Part shown: piece after piece, positions 30,601-40,021 of the stretch
Position numbering within the stretch: position 1 is the first letter of the stretch
How the letters are laid out: each line of letters starts with the position of its first letter
From: CAWGMT01 sp963823675
GTDB lineage: Bacteria > Planctomycetota > Planctomycetia > Isosphaerales > Isosphaeraceae
Assembly (NCBI GenBank): GCA_963823675.1
Contig: CAWGMT010000006.1
Coordinates: 62,001 to 126,000 of the forward strand
Direction of reading: 5' to 3'
Length of the DNA stretch: 64,000 nucleotides
The notes under the pieces: model-generated
Seen by the model: the letters and a program-made list of their open reading frames with translations, nothing else
The model's database searches: none
Told to the model about the DNA's origin: nothing
Made by a program: the position numbers and the translations under genes

Positions 30601-33399
30601 GTCGGCCATGACCTTGGACACCTCCGATAACACAGACACCATCAGTATCATTTCCGACGCCGTCCCGATCACGATCACCGCCGATTCCGGAGGCGGCAAA
30701 CCCACGATCAACCTCGGCGACGCGACGAACAATGAAACGATCAGCGGCACCATCACCAACGCCAGCAACGGCGCTCTGTCGATCTCGGGCACGACCATGA
30801 TTACTGGCAATCTCATTTGCCAGGGGAGCGGAGGCGTCACTCTGGCTGGCACTGGCACCATCGACATCGCCGGCAATATCAATCTGGGCCTGCTGGGCAA
30901 TTTCATCGATTCCGGTTCCGGTCAGGACACGATTACCGGTGTGATCAGCGGCAGTGCCACCTCGGGACTCGTCCAGGGACTCGCCGGCACCTATTTCAAT
31001 CTTCCCGCGGCCCAGGACCTGATCCAGCCCGCTGACGCCAGCAATTCCGCCTGGCTGGGAAATCAAATCCCGGCCGTGACCGCGCAACTCGTCGGGCCCA
31101 TTGACTTCCCGGATATCGCGGACAATGGCTTCGCCGATAGCGTGGGCAACCCTGCCTATTACAATCTCGGCGCCGGCAACAATAACAACGTCGAGGCCCG
31201 ATGGTATGGCGATATCATGATCCCGGGCACCGGCACCGCCGCGGTGCCCATCAACTTCGCCACCACCAGCGACGACGGTAGCATGCTTTATGTTGATGGC
31301 AACGCGGTGGTTGACAACAACAACTTCCAGTCGGCCTTCCAGGCAACAGGCATGGCGGATTTGACCCCGGGCCTGCACACCATTGACGTCGAATACTACC
31401 AGGGGGGCGGCGGCGCCATCATGGACGCTCAGTGGGACCCCACGGGCGGCACCAACTTCGTGGATATTCCCAACTCCGCCTTTTTCGAGCCCGTTAACGG
31501 CCTGATCGAGACTGGTACCGGCACATTGACTCTGTCCCATACCAACAGCTACTTCGGGTCAACCACGATCGATGCCGGCACCCTGGTCGCGGCGGCGAAT
31601 GGCGCCATGGGACCGGCCGCTGCCGCGGGCATCGTCGTCAATGCCGGCGGCGCCCTGGCCTTTACCGGAGGCCTCCAGTACACCACGGCGGAACCGATTA
31701 CCATCAGCGGCTCCGGTCCGGCCGGCAACGGCGCCATCGAGAATATCAGCGGCACGAACACCTTTGCCAACCCGATCACCGTGCCCGGGACGGCGGTGAT
31801 TGGCTCCGCTGCCGGCAGCATGACTCTCGGCGGCAATATCACTTGCCAGGGCGGGGGCGTAACCCTGGCGGGCAACGGCACCATCAACATCGCCGGCAAC
31901 ATCAATCTGGGCCCGGCGGGCAACTTCATCGATTCCGGTTCCGGTCAGGACACGATCAGCGGGACCATCAGCGGCGAGGCCACGTCGGGAGTCGCCCAGG
32001 AACAGGGGCTTATCGGCACCTATTTCAACCTCCCCTACGGGGCCCCAACCTCACCCCTGATCTATCCCGCTGTGCCCAGCAATTCCGCCTGGCTGGGAAA
32101 TCAAACCCCGGCCGCGACCAGGCAACTCGTCGGGCCGATTGACTTCCCGGATATCGCGGACAATGGCTTCGCGGATAGCGTGGGCGACCCTGCCTATTAC
32201 AATCTCGGCGCCGGCAACAATAACAACGTCGAGGCCCGATGGTATGGCGATATCATGATCCCGGGCACGGGCACCGCCCCGGTACCCATCAACTTTGCGA
32301 CCACCAGCGACGACGGCAGCATGCTGTATATCGATGGCAACGCGGTGGTTTTCAACGATTACAACCAGGGGGCGACTCAGCGAACAGGTCTGGCGAATTT
32401 GACCCCGGGCGTCCACACCATCGACGTCGAATACTACCAGGGAGGCGGCGGCGCCAGCATGGACGCTCAGTGGGACCCCACCGGCGGCACCAACTTTGTG
32501 GATATTCCCAACTCCGCCTTTTCCAGCATCCTGGCCGCCAACGGCGTGACAATGACTGGCACCGGCACGCTGACTCTGTCCAATACCAACAGCTACTCCG
32601 GGGCAACAACCGTCAACTCAGGCAAACTTGTGGTCAACGGCCAATTGTTCGAAACCACCGTCACGGTCAATGGCGGCGGTACTCTGGGCGGCGATGGCAA
32701 GGTCCCAGCCACAACCGTCCAAAGCGGGGGTGTCCTGTCGCCCGGTGATTCCCCCGGCACCCTCACGGCGGGGAGCTTATCCCTGGCGACTGGTTCCACT
32801 TTCAACGAAGAACTGGGAGGCACAACCGCTGGAGCCCAGTACGACCAGACGGTCATACCGGCAAGCGGCACCGTCGCCCTTGACAGCCCTACCCTGAACA
32901 TCTCGTTTCTGGGCGGTTTCCTGCCGACGGTCGGACAGCAATTCACCATCATCAACAACCAAGGCGGCAGCAGCGTCATGGGGACATTCAGTCAGGGCAG
33001 CACGTATACTTTCAATGGCTACACCTTCGGGATCAACTACGCAGGGGCGCTGGTCACGATGTGGTCCTGACCGTGCTTGCCCGGAACGTCACCAGTCAGG
33101 TCGGAGTTAGCAAGTCGGGGCTGGTCTATAACCGCGCCACGCAATTGTTCGGCGGCACCATTACCATCACGAACACAGGTACGACAAACCTCATCGGCAC
33201 TCTGGACTTCGAAGTTACGGGCTTGCCTGCCGGCATTACTCTGGCCAACGCAAGCGGCACCGCGCCGGACGGTGATCCCTACATATCCGTTAACCTGGCC
33301 AACGGCGTCTTGGCCCCAGGCCAGTCGATCACCTTTACAGTCCTGTTCAAGAATCCCAAACTGTCGTCCTTTACTTACGGCTTCCTCGTTTTCGAGTAG
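27656..33399 (+). CDS. giant beta-propeller / FN3 / PA14 / PATR surface protein (one frame break)
   Basis: About 1,910 residues. The N-terminus (start 27656 or 27677; 27521 possible) has Arg-rich SLQPRRRRPTGRPF and the LEPR-like LERLEERCLLAT. Domains: PQQ-enzyme-like beta-propeller (VVFVATENDSVYAINAANG, GTIYLLDRDNLGKF; about 27790-29500), three fibronectin type III repeats (29523-30402; e.g. IELNWTDSTV, YYFQIVGSNSAG), a beta-rich spacer, then a module of PATR-type 'autotransporter-associated' repeats (LTLSNTNSYSGATTVNSGKL) with a PA14-like domain (NFATTSDDGSMLYVDGNAVV), present twice. The frame breaks near 33050, where one extra base ends the ORF at 33070; the other frame (GHDVVLTVLARNVTSQVG ... 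FLVFE) continues to 33399. Predicted extracellular carbohydrate-binding or adhesive protein. Confidence 0.85.
30790..32600 (+). repeat. internal 1,038-bp duplication (PATR + PA14 module)
   Basis: Long nearly identical DNA blocks recur at 1,038-bp spacing (346 codons), for example TTGACTTCCCGGATATCGCG at 31101 and again at 32139. The duplicated protein unit is GNINLG-GNFIDSGSGQDTI, then TYFNLP, DIADNGFADSVG and the PA14 core. High DNA identity implies a recent duplication or gene conversion. Confidence 0.85.
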
Positions 33400-33438
33400 A
33401 ATGCCGGCACTCAGCGCGAGCCAGGGGGAGGAACTACG

Positions 33439-34110
33439 TTGCTCAAACGCCAACTTGTCTGTGCCGTTGTTGTCGCGTTATTGCTGCTGGGCCTCCTCGG
33501 CCCTGAGCCCGCGCATGCCGACCTCGTGTTCAACGTCAGCGTTGATACATCCCCCCTCAGCGGGCAGAGCGGGTTCCTCGATTTTCAGTTCAATCCCGGC
33601 GACAGCACCGCCCTTGCTGCGGCCGCCACCGTCACCCTTTTCCAGACCAACGGCGGCATCTTGGCGCAACCTGCTCTCCTGACTGGAGACGCGGCAGGCT
33701 CTTTACCAGGCACGGTGACATTCGATAACGGCACGGCGTTTAATGACGCCTTTCAGGGATTCACCTACGGCAACGGCTTCGGCTTCACCCTCACTCTGTC
33801 TGGTCCAGCGGTCGATAACCCTGGTGGGACGGCGGGCTCGGCTTTCGCGGTGTCCCTGTACGCTGCCGATGGAATCACGCCGCTGTTGACCACCGACCCC
33901 AATGGCAGCGTCGCGACCATCGACCTGAACGCGAACGGAACCACATCGGTTTATACGTTTCCGCAAAGCCTAACGGACAGTACGCCGGCCGCAACCGTCA
34001 CTCCCGCCAGCGCCGTTCCCGAGCCGTCCACCTCGGTGCTTGTCCTTATCGCCGGTGCGTGCGCGGGCTTGATCAACAAGCTCTGTCGAATCAGACGGAA
34101 GATACCCTGA
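33439..34110 (+). CDS. PEP-CTERM anchored exported protein (NF038129-like)
   Basis: 223 residues, TTG start 33439 after GGAGGAA. Signal peptide LVCAVVVALLLLGLLGPEPAHA, then a beta-rich body beginning DLVFNVSVDTSPLSGQSG, FLDFQFNPG, and a C-terminal sorting tail: VPEPSTS, hydrophobic VLVLIAGACAGLI, then RIRRK. This is the classic PEP-CTERM tripartite signal recognised by exosortases. No exosortase is in the window, so it must be elsewhere in the genome if the signal works. It lies 39 bases after the giant propeller gene on the same strand, so co-transcription is possible. Confidence 0.85.
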   Translation: MLKRQLVCAVVVALLLLGLLGPEPAHADLVFNVSVDTSPLSGQSGFLDFQFNPGDSTALAAAATVTLFQTNGGILAQPALLTGDAAGSLPGTVTFDNGTAFNDAFQGFTYGNGFGFTLTLSGPAVDNPGGTAGSAFAVSLYAADGITPLLTTDPNGSVATIDLNANGTTSVYTFPQSLTDSTPAATVTPASAVPEPSTSVLVLIAGACAGLINKLCRIRRKIP

Positions 34111-34171
34111 ATCGCCCGATTGCCGTCGAGGTGAACGAATCCTTCTTCAGAACAGCGTTGGACGCGATATC

Positions 34172-35200
34172 ATGAAACGATTCTTTTCGGTCATTTCGAT
34201 CGGACTCGGGCTCGCTGCGTTGTGTCTGGTCGGGTGCGGACAGGAAGAAGCTCCGACGACCGGCGCACCGCGTCCCAGCTCTCCCGCCACCGCCAAGCTG
34301 AGTCCGAAAACGCCTCGGCCAAAAGAAGAGAGTAGCGGTGACCTCCGTCGCGAACGTGACGGGTTCACCACGCGTATCGCCCCAAATCCGAACTACAAGT
34401 CCGATGGTCCGGTGGATCAGCCTCCGCCAAAACTCTTCCGTGTTGTTCATTACCCCAGCGCGGCCGGGCCTCTGGCCGCCTACCTATCGCCCGACCCAGG
34501 CGACGCCAAGAAACACCCGGCCGTGATCTACGCCCACGGCGGATTCGGTGGCATCAATGGGGCTTCGTGGGGCCGCGAACCGTTCGCGCCGTTTCGTGCG
34601 GCGGGGTTTGTGATCTTCTGTCCATCATGGCGTGGAGAGAACGAAAATCCGGGCCAATATGAGATGTTCTTCGGCGAGGTGGATGACGCTGTGGCCGCCG
34701 TTGACTATCTGTCGAAAGTCGCGTACGTGGACGCGGCGCGCATCTACATGATCGGCCACAGCACCGGCGGGACGATCACACTCCTGGCGGCAGAATCGAG
34801 CCCGCGTCTGCGTGCGGCGTTTTCGTTTGGCGGTGCACCAGACCTGGAGCGCGTCAACTATGGCAACACCCCTTTTGACAGAAACGTGCCGAACGAGGTC
34901 GAGTTGCGCTCCGCGATCCACTTCGTGAAAGGACTCAAGGCACCAACGATCTACTTTGAAGGGGACTCGGGTACCGACGGGCGGCCCCACCCCGGATACA
35001 TCCCCGACGCGCGGCGGATGCAGGCGCTCGCTCTGGCTGCTGGCGCGCCATTCAAGATGTACGTCGTCAATGGGGGAACGCATTTTAACATCGTTCGGCC
35101 CGTTTGCACCCTGCTGGCAAGCAAGCTTCGGGAAGATACCGGCGACCGATTCAACATCTCGATCACTCCGGAGGAAGTCAACCAAGCTTTTTTCCAGTGA
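34172..35200 (+). CDS. lipoprotein alpha/beta-hydrolase
   Basis: 342 residues. Signal peptide ending in lipobox LCLVGC (Cys at residue 22), a Pro-rich linker, then an alpha/beta-hydrolase of the prolyl-oligopeptidase/dienelactone type: oxyanion motif HGGFGG, nucleophile elbow GHSTGG, later GDSGTDGR and the catalytic His in NGGTHFNI. Probably anchored in the outer or inner membrane facing the periplasm and acting as an esterase or peptidase; substrate unknown. Convergent with the next gene; a short hairpin GGTCGG-atcg-CCGACC lies at 35242-35257 between them. Confidence 0.88.
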   Translation: MKRFFSVISIGLGLAALCLVGCGQEEAPTTGAPRPSSPATAKLSPKTPRPKEESSGDLRRERDGFTTRIAPNPNYKSDGPVDQPPPKLFRVVHYPSAAGPLAAYLSPDPGDAKKHPAVIYAHGGFGGINGASWGREPFAPFRAAGFVIFCPSWRGENENPGQYEMFFGEVDDAVAAVDYLSKVAYVDAARIYMIGHSTGGTITLLAAESSPRLRAAFSFGGAPDLERVNYGNTPFDRNVPNEVELRSAIHFVKGLKAPTIYFEGDSGTDGRPHPGYIPDARRMQALALAAGAPFKMYVVNGGTHFNIVRPVCTLLASKLREDTGDRFNISITPEEVNQAFFQ

Positions 35201-35277
35201 GCGACCCAGGCACGCAGCCCTGACCAATTGGCGGCGAAATGGGTCGGATCGCCGACCGACGCCGGGGCTCAGCAGAC

Positions 35278-37425
35278 CTACTGACCGCCAGGTCGAGTTT
35301 GGGCGCTCGGCTCGCACAGCGCACCCGGGCCGGTAGCAGGTGCAGCGGCTGTCGTTACTTCAGGAGTGGGAGACCGATTTGGGGCTGCATTGCATGCCCC
35401 CACCAGTTCGACGCCTTCGCGGGCACGCGGCCTCAAGAATAACAGTATCGCGCCCCCGATCAGGCCGAGCGCGCCGATCGGCAGCGGCAGCCAGTACCAG
35501 CGCCGGAGCCGCGAGGGTTCGTCGACATTCGCCTCGGCCTGCGCATCCTTCACCTGCGGACCGTCAAGGAAACGATCGGGGTCGAACTCCTCCTCGGGGA
35601 TCGGGCCGAATTGCCGCTCGACGACCTTCAGCTCGCTCGTACCGCGTGATCCGCCGGGCAAGTCAAACGCGGCCTGAACGGAGCGCAGCACCGGAATCCC
35701 CTGGTGCCGATCGTAGTTGAAGCTCGATTGATACGTCGTGCTGTCGGGCCCCACGCCCTCGGCCCGCTCGGACTGCACGGCAAACAGGTCGTCCTCGGCC
35801 AGGACGTACGTCAACGCTCGCCAGTCCGGCCTCCAGGCGGCCGGCGAGCGCTTCTCGATGCGGATGCGCACCCGGGGCCGATCGCCCTCGGTGAAGCGCT
35901 CGAAGGCGGCCACGACGAACGCATCGATCTGGCGGAAACCGGGGAGATCGTCGGCCAGGGCGATGAGGCCCGCCGCGGGCCGCCCGGCCGGATCGTGGTC
36001 ATCCATGCGGCGGAGGACTTCGTGGCGGAACTGATCGGGCGTCAGCCTCGAGCCGCCCTCGAGCGTCCAGGGCTCCCCCGGCGCGGCACGTCGCGCCACG
36101 ATCGATCGCCGCGGATGGGCCAGGAGAGCCAGCTCGCGGCCGGAGTCGCGGCGCCGCAGGCTGGCGAACTCGCCCGACCGAAGCGACTGGACCTCGAAAC
36201 CGACGCGCTGGGTCTGGCCCTCACCGTCGGTCGCCGAGTTCTCGAAGACCGTCCTGAGCCGGGCGTGATGGTAGGGGGCGAGCAGGCGCCTGGCCGCCGC
36301 GAAGTATTCCGCGAGGAAGGCCTTCCAATCCGCCGCATCAACCCCGGTGCCGAGCCGGAGCCGTTCGAGCCGCACGCGCTCGACCGGGCCGGCAGTGCTC
36401 ACCAGCCGATCGATCTCGGCCCGATTCGCGGCGTCGAGGCCGTCGAGGTCGAGGCCGAGGATGCGGCGGCAATCCGCCTCGAAGGTCGCCTGGCGGCACG
36501 TGGTGTAGACTTCCAGGAACTTCTCCGGGCCGAACCGGCGGAGCAGGAAGTTGACCAGCACCGCGCCCTGGAAGTAGGCGGGCTCCTCGTGCCGGTCGTA
36601 CCAGTCCGGGCCCGCAAGCTGGCGGAGGGACAGTGCACTGCCGTCGTCGAGTTCTTCTCGAACCGTGTAAGCCAGCATGACCGGGTCGATGGCCTGGTTG
36701 GCCCGCGCCCAGCCTTCGGTCAACAGGGCGGGCGGGTCGATCCACGCGGAGCAGAGGCTATTGAGCACGCAGTGTGCGACTTCATGGCGGTCCACGGTGC
36801 ACAGGCCATCGGCATCCGCGGCCATCTCGCCCTGGCCGGTCCCCATGCAGAGGCCGAAGATGGCGTGGCCCCATATCCCGAGCAGCGGCCCGCGCGCCCA
36901 GTGGATCATCCCCGTGGTTGTCCGCCCGAGCCGCGTCTCGATGCCGCGGACGTGCCGGTCCATCGCCGCCACCTGCGCGCGGGCCTCGGCCTCGGGAAAG
37001 GGCGGCGAGATCATCACGACCTTGTCGCCGTACGTCCGCTGCGGGTAGCGGAACCGCGCCTCCAGGTCCATGAGCGACTCGCCCAGGGGCATCAGGAGCT
37101 TCACCCCGAGAGTCAGCGGCGTGTGTCGCGCGGAGTTGATCGCCACGCCGTAGAGGAAGAAGCCAGCCAGAAACCAGAGCGGCGCCGCCCCGATCAACAA
37201 ACACGAGAGGGCGCGCCGGCGTCGGGGTCCCCAGATGATCCGCCACGACGTGCCGATCATGAGGCCGAGCGCCGCCAGCACGATGAATGCCAGCGAAAGC
37301 GTCACCGGCAAAAAGTGCGGGTGCCAGACGCGACCGAGCAGGATCCCACCGAGCAGGACCATCAATGCGAGGCACGCGACCCAGACCGCAACCACCAGAC
37401 CCCGGAGCGTGAGGATGCGAGGCAC
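35278..37425 (-). CDS. membrane-bound HExxH (gluzincin-like) protein
   Basis: 715 residues. Three to four transmembrane helices within residues 8-95 (VVAVWVACLALMVLLGGILL, LSLAFIVLAALGLMIG, LWFLAGFFLYGVAI), a large extracytoplasmic domain, and a C-terminal helix WYWLPLPIGALGLIGGAI near 660 followed by basic residues. Zinc-protease signature HEVAH at 214-218 with the third ligand Glu in EGWA at 237, as in gluzincins. A beta-rich second half (TYQSSFNYDRHQG) resembles the DUF1571/outer-membrane lipoprotein-carrier-like fold only loosely. Peptidase activity is predicted, not shown. No close neighbour on the same strand. Confidence 0.82.
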   Translation of the reverse strand: MPRILTLRGLVVAVWVACLALMVLLGGILLGRVWHPHFLPVTLSLAFIVLAALGLMIGTSWRIIWGPRRRRALSCLLIGAAPLWFLAGFFLYGVAINSARHTPLTLGVKLLMPLGESLMDLEARFRYPQRTYGDKVVMISPPFPEAEARAQVAAMDRHVRGIETRLGRTTTGMIHWARGPLLGIWGHAIFGLCMGTGQGEMAADADGLCTVDRHEVAHCVLNSLCSAWIDPPALLTEGWARANQAIDPVMLAYTVREELDDGSALSLRQLAGPDWYDRHEEPAYFQGAVLVNFLLRRFGPEKFLEVYTTCRQATFEADCRRILGLDLDGLDAANRAEIDRLVSTAGPVERVRLERLRLGTGVDAADWKAFLAEYFAAARRLLAPYHHARLRTVFENSATDGEGQTQRVGFEVQSLRSGEFASLRRRDSGRELALLAHPRRSIVARRAAPGEPWTLEGGSRLTPDQFRHEVLRRMDDHDPAGRPAAGLIALADDLPGFRQIDAFVVAAFERFTEGDRPRVRIRIEKRSPAAWRPDWRALTYVLAEDDLFAVQSERAEGVGPDSTTYQSSFNYDRHQGIPVLRSVQAAFDLPGGSRGTSELKVVERQFGPIPEEEFDPDRFLDGPQVKDAQAEANVDEPSRLRRWYWLPLPIGALGLIGGAILLFLRPRAREGVELVGACNAAPNRSPTPEVTTAAAPATGPGALCEPSAQTRPGGQ

Positions 37426-37565
37426 GGTACGATCTCCTTCGAGGAGAGACTCCGGAAAGGACGCGCACCTACGACTATTGTAAGCGACGCGTCAAGCCTT
37501 CGCAATTGAACGCTCCTCGGCCCGGATCATGGGGCATCGCGATGTCAGAGTTGGTGATAGACGAA

Positions 37566-37602
37566 GGGACAAACGCGGAACGAAAGGCGACACTTATTTT
37601 CG
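37566..37602. repeat. partial palindromic repeat (family 3)
   Basis: Degenerate copy of the element seen complete at 38204-38258: ACGCGGAACGAAAGGCGACAC, overlapping the end of the small membrane-protein gene. Confidence 0.5.
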
Positions 37603-37968
37603 CGCAGTGCCTTCCGGCAGTGGCGGGTCGGGTGGAACGGGCTTCCACGGGCGGGACGAAGCGAGCAGGTACTTTTGCTTGAGCGCCGCGTAATGGTCTG
37701 CCAGTTCCTGCATTGCGGCGACGCGGGCGGGTGACAGGTCCGTTTGCATCTCTTGATTGTACCGGCAGTTCGGCCCGATCTCGCGGCCCTGGGCCATTGC
37801 GCTGCGGATCTCGTCCTCTTTCTTGCCGTAATAGGACGCACTGGCCTGGAAGAGATAGCGCGATTGGTACATCTGGAGCGCTTCGAGGCACCCTCCGACG
37901 ACCACCGCGCCGATTGCCAAAGTGGCGACGACTCGCCCCGGCGTGAATCCCCGGCGTCGCTGTTGCAT
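37594..37968 (-). CDS. small single-pass membrane protein
   Basis: 125 residues from ATG 37968 (MQQRRRGFTPGR); 38055 would add a Pro/Arg-rich extension without support. One transmembrane helix (VVATLAIGAVVVGGCLEALQ) then a helical tail (YGKKEDEIRSAMAQGREIG, ELADHYAALKQKYLLASSR). The Cys in VVGGC could be a lipobox but the upstream pattern fits poorly. No family recognised; similar short membrane proteins are common near planctomycete sigma or kinase genes. Confidence 0.6.
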   Translation of the reverse strand: MQQRRRGFTPGRVVATLAIGAVVVGGCLEALQMYQSRYLFQASASYYGKKEDEIRSAMAQGREIGPNCRYNQEMQTDLSPARVAAMQELADHYAALKQKYLLASSRPWKPVPPDPPLPEGTARK

Positions 37969-38702
37969 GGTTGGAGAATCCACTGAGCTGGCAACAGCCA
38001 GCAAGCCCCCAGTGCGCCAGCCTCGGATCTGGGGGCGTCGCCCCGCGGGCGTCAACTCCGGCTACCCCTGAGGCCTGACCTGTATTTGAACGATGCCCCC
38101 AGGTGATCACACAAGCCGCCTCAATCATAAGCCCGACGATCACTTGCATCAATCCACGTCGAATTATTAGCCGCCGCTACTGTCAGGCGCTGGCCGGAAA
38201 CAAGTGTCGCGTTTCGCTCTGCGAAAGGACGATCTTACGCGGAGCGAAAAGCGACACTCCGGGAAGTAATTCCCAGCCAGTTCCTTGGCACCGAATGCCA
38301 GAAATCTTGATCGAGTGCAGCAAGAATCGTCCCCTTGCCCGCCACGCGAACGCCGGATAACTTCAAATCTCGCTCGCGCCCTACTGCGCTATGATTCCCG
38401 CGGACGACTTGTTGATGCGATGTTGTTCGTTGCCGACGGCACACCTCTGCGAAGTGTCAGTACCCCCTATCGCGCCACCAGCGTTTATCGCAATGGCGAG
38501 AAACCGGTCGAATTATCCTACTACTTCCGTTCGCCGAAAACCGCGACCCGGACAGTTGCAGATCATCGAGTGAGTAGATCAGGGCGTCGATTCAGAACGA
38601 AAGCTCATACTCGATCGTGCGGGCAAAAAGGTCGAGCGGACTGTGCGACGTGGAAAGCGTGGCGTCTTGATGGTGGCACGGCCGAAAATGGCTCATTAAG
38701 GC
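37969..38702. other. intergenic stretch with a repeat and a gene relic
   Basis: About 730 bases. Contains the family-3 hairpin (38204-38258) and a short relic reading YDSRGRLVDAMLFVADGTP at about 38390-38450 and NGEKPVELSYYF at about 38490-38530. That phrase resembles the 'YDERGNLVEERYFGADGKP' repeats found in long planctomycete and other bacterial proteins; here it is only one unit without start or stop context. Confidence 0.45.
38204..38258. repeat. 55-nt stem-loop repeat (family 3)
   Basis: Extended inverted repeat: GTGTCGCgTTTCGCTC on the left pairs with GAGCGAAAaGCGACAC on the right, with GCGAAAGGACGATC in the loop. Related copies at 43919-43966 (complete) and 37566-37602 (partial). Confidence 0.8.
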
Positions 38703-39728
38703 TCAGAAGTCAGACCCTGGCCGGCCCGGTTCGAGAGGCTTGGCGCCGATCGGTTCTGTCCCGGGGAATTCGACCGATCCGGCCGGTTCCGGCCGGGCAT
38801 CGAGCCCGAGCCGTTTGAGCAGCGCGGCCGACTCGACGCGAACCCGGCGGTCGCGGCTTGCCAGTCCGGTGCGCAAGGCGGGAAGGGCGGCGGCGGGAAT
38901 GCGCCGCGGATCGATCTGTCGCAATGCCTCGATACACTCACCCCGCACCTGCGACTCGGCTTGCTCGCTCTCCAAAGCGCCGAGCAGCTTGGGGATCAAG
39001 CGATCGACACCGTGTTGAAACCGCGACAGCGTTCGCACCGACATCGCTCGATTGAAGCGGGATTCATCGTCAAGCGCCGCGATCAGCGCCGGCGGCGGGT
39101 CGGGGGCAGCGACGGGACCGGCCACTCCCAGCGAAACAATTGCCGCGCCCCGGACGAGCGCGTCGGGGTCAGCGAGCATCGCGGTGAGGGCGCCGACCAG
39201 CGTCTGGGGGTGAATCGATCCCGACGGGTTCTTCGAGGCGGCGATCGCTCCGATTGCATAGACGGCGGCAATCCGAACGGCGGGCTCTCGATCGCAGAGC
39301 GCCCCGGTCAAGGCCGCGATTGCTGCCGCAGCCTGATCGTCGCCGGAGCCGCTGGAGGCCGCGACGGAGGCCGCCGGGCCCAGCGAGCGAGCCGACTCGA
39401 CGCGGACCTCAAGCGCCGGGTCCGCCAGCGCGCGAATCAGCGGCGGGATCGCCACCAAGCCGTCGATCACGACCGGTCGAACCAGTTCTCGGATCGCCTC
39501 GACACGCTCGCTCGAATCGCCGGCCTGGTCGAGCGCCCGAACCGCGGCGAGCGCCTGGCGGCGATCCTCGTTCCCCGCGATGCTCCAGACCCACCCCAGC
39601 ACGCCGCAACCTGCCAGCGCGACGACTGTACCCAGCGCGACCTGCAAGAACCGCTCCGCGGGCCCGGGATCGCTGCGCTTCGGGCTGGCGACGGCGCCCA
39701 CTGCGAATTCCATTCCGCTTTCATTCAT
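38703..39728 (-). CDS. membrane-anchored HEAT-repeat protein
   Basis: 341 residues from ATG 39728 (MNESGMEFAVG); 39755 possible. One N-terminal transmembrane helix (LQVALGTVVALAGCGVLGWV) and then about seven HEAT/PBS-lyase-type repeats (ALADPALEVRVESARSLGPA, LCDREPAVRIAAVYAIGAIA, MLADPDALVRGAAIVSLGVA, LASRDRRVRVESAALLKRLG). HEAT repeats form protein-binding solenoids; partner unknown. The protein is likely on the extracytoplasmic or cytoplasmic face of the membrane. Divergent from the CHAT gene. Confidence 0.85.
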   Translation of the reverse strand: MNESGMEFAVGAVASPKRSDPGPAERFLQVALGTVVALAGCGVLGWVWSIAGNEDRRQALAAVRALDQAGDSSERVEAIRELVRPVVIDGLVAIPPLIRALADPALEVRVESARSLGPAASVAASSGSGDDQAAAAIAALTGALCDREPAVRIAAVYAIGAIAASKNPSGSIHPQTLVGALTAMLADPDALVRGAAIVSLGVAGPVAAPDPPPALIAALDDESRFNRAMSVRTLSRFQHGVDRLIPKLLGALESEQAESQVRGECIEALRQIDPRRIPAAALPALRTGLASRDRRVRVESAALLKRLGLDARPEPAGSVEFPGTEPIGAKPLEPGRPGSDF

Positions 39729-40021
39729 GACCCAAGATCCTTGGCCACTGGGCAACGTTGGGAGAATACCCGACCCGAGTATGGCTCAGTTTTCGAATCG
39801 CGGCAAGCTTGAATGGCCGGCGATCAGGGGAGCCAGAGCAACTCTTCTTGTCAACGCTCGCCAGACTCCTCAGACTGGTGCCGGTTCACAGCTTCGTCCC
39901 GCCGCGCTTTCCAGTGCGTCAACTCCGTCAGCCGACGCACTCCTGGAAATTGGGCCGTCCTTGGCACTCTTTCCAAGAGATTCGTGCGGGAACATTCTGA
40001 CTCGCCAGGAGGACTCCCAAA

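Noticed and set aside
30080..31540. 486-residue minus ORF, and 402-residue minus ORF at 28151-29359
   Set aside because: Antisense to the propeller/PA14 gene; composition reflects GC-skewed third codon positions.
35704..37509. 601-residue plus-strand ORF
   Set aside because: Antisense to the membrane HExxH gene; low-complexity Arg/Glu/Pro composition, no domain.
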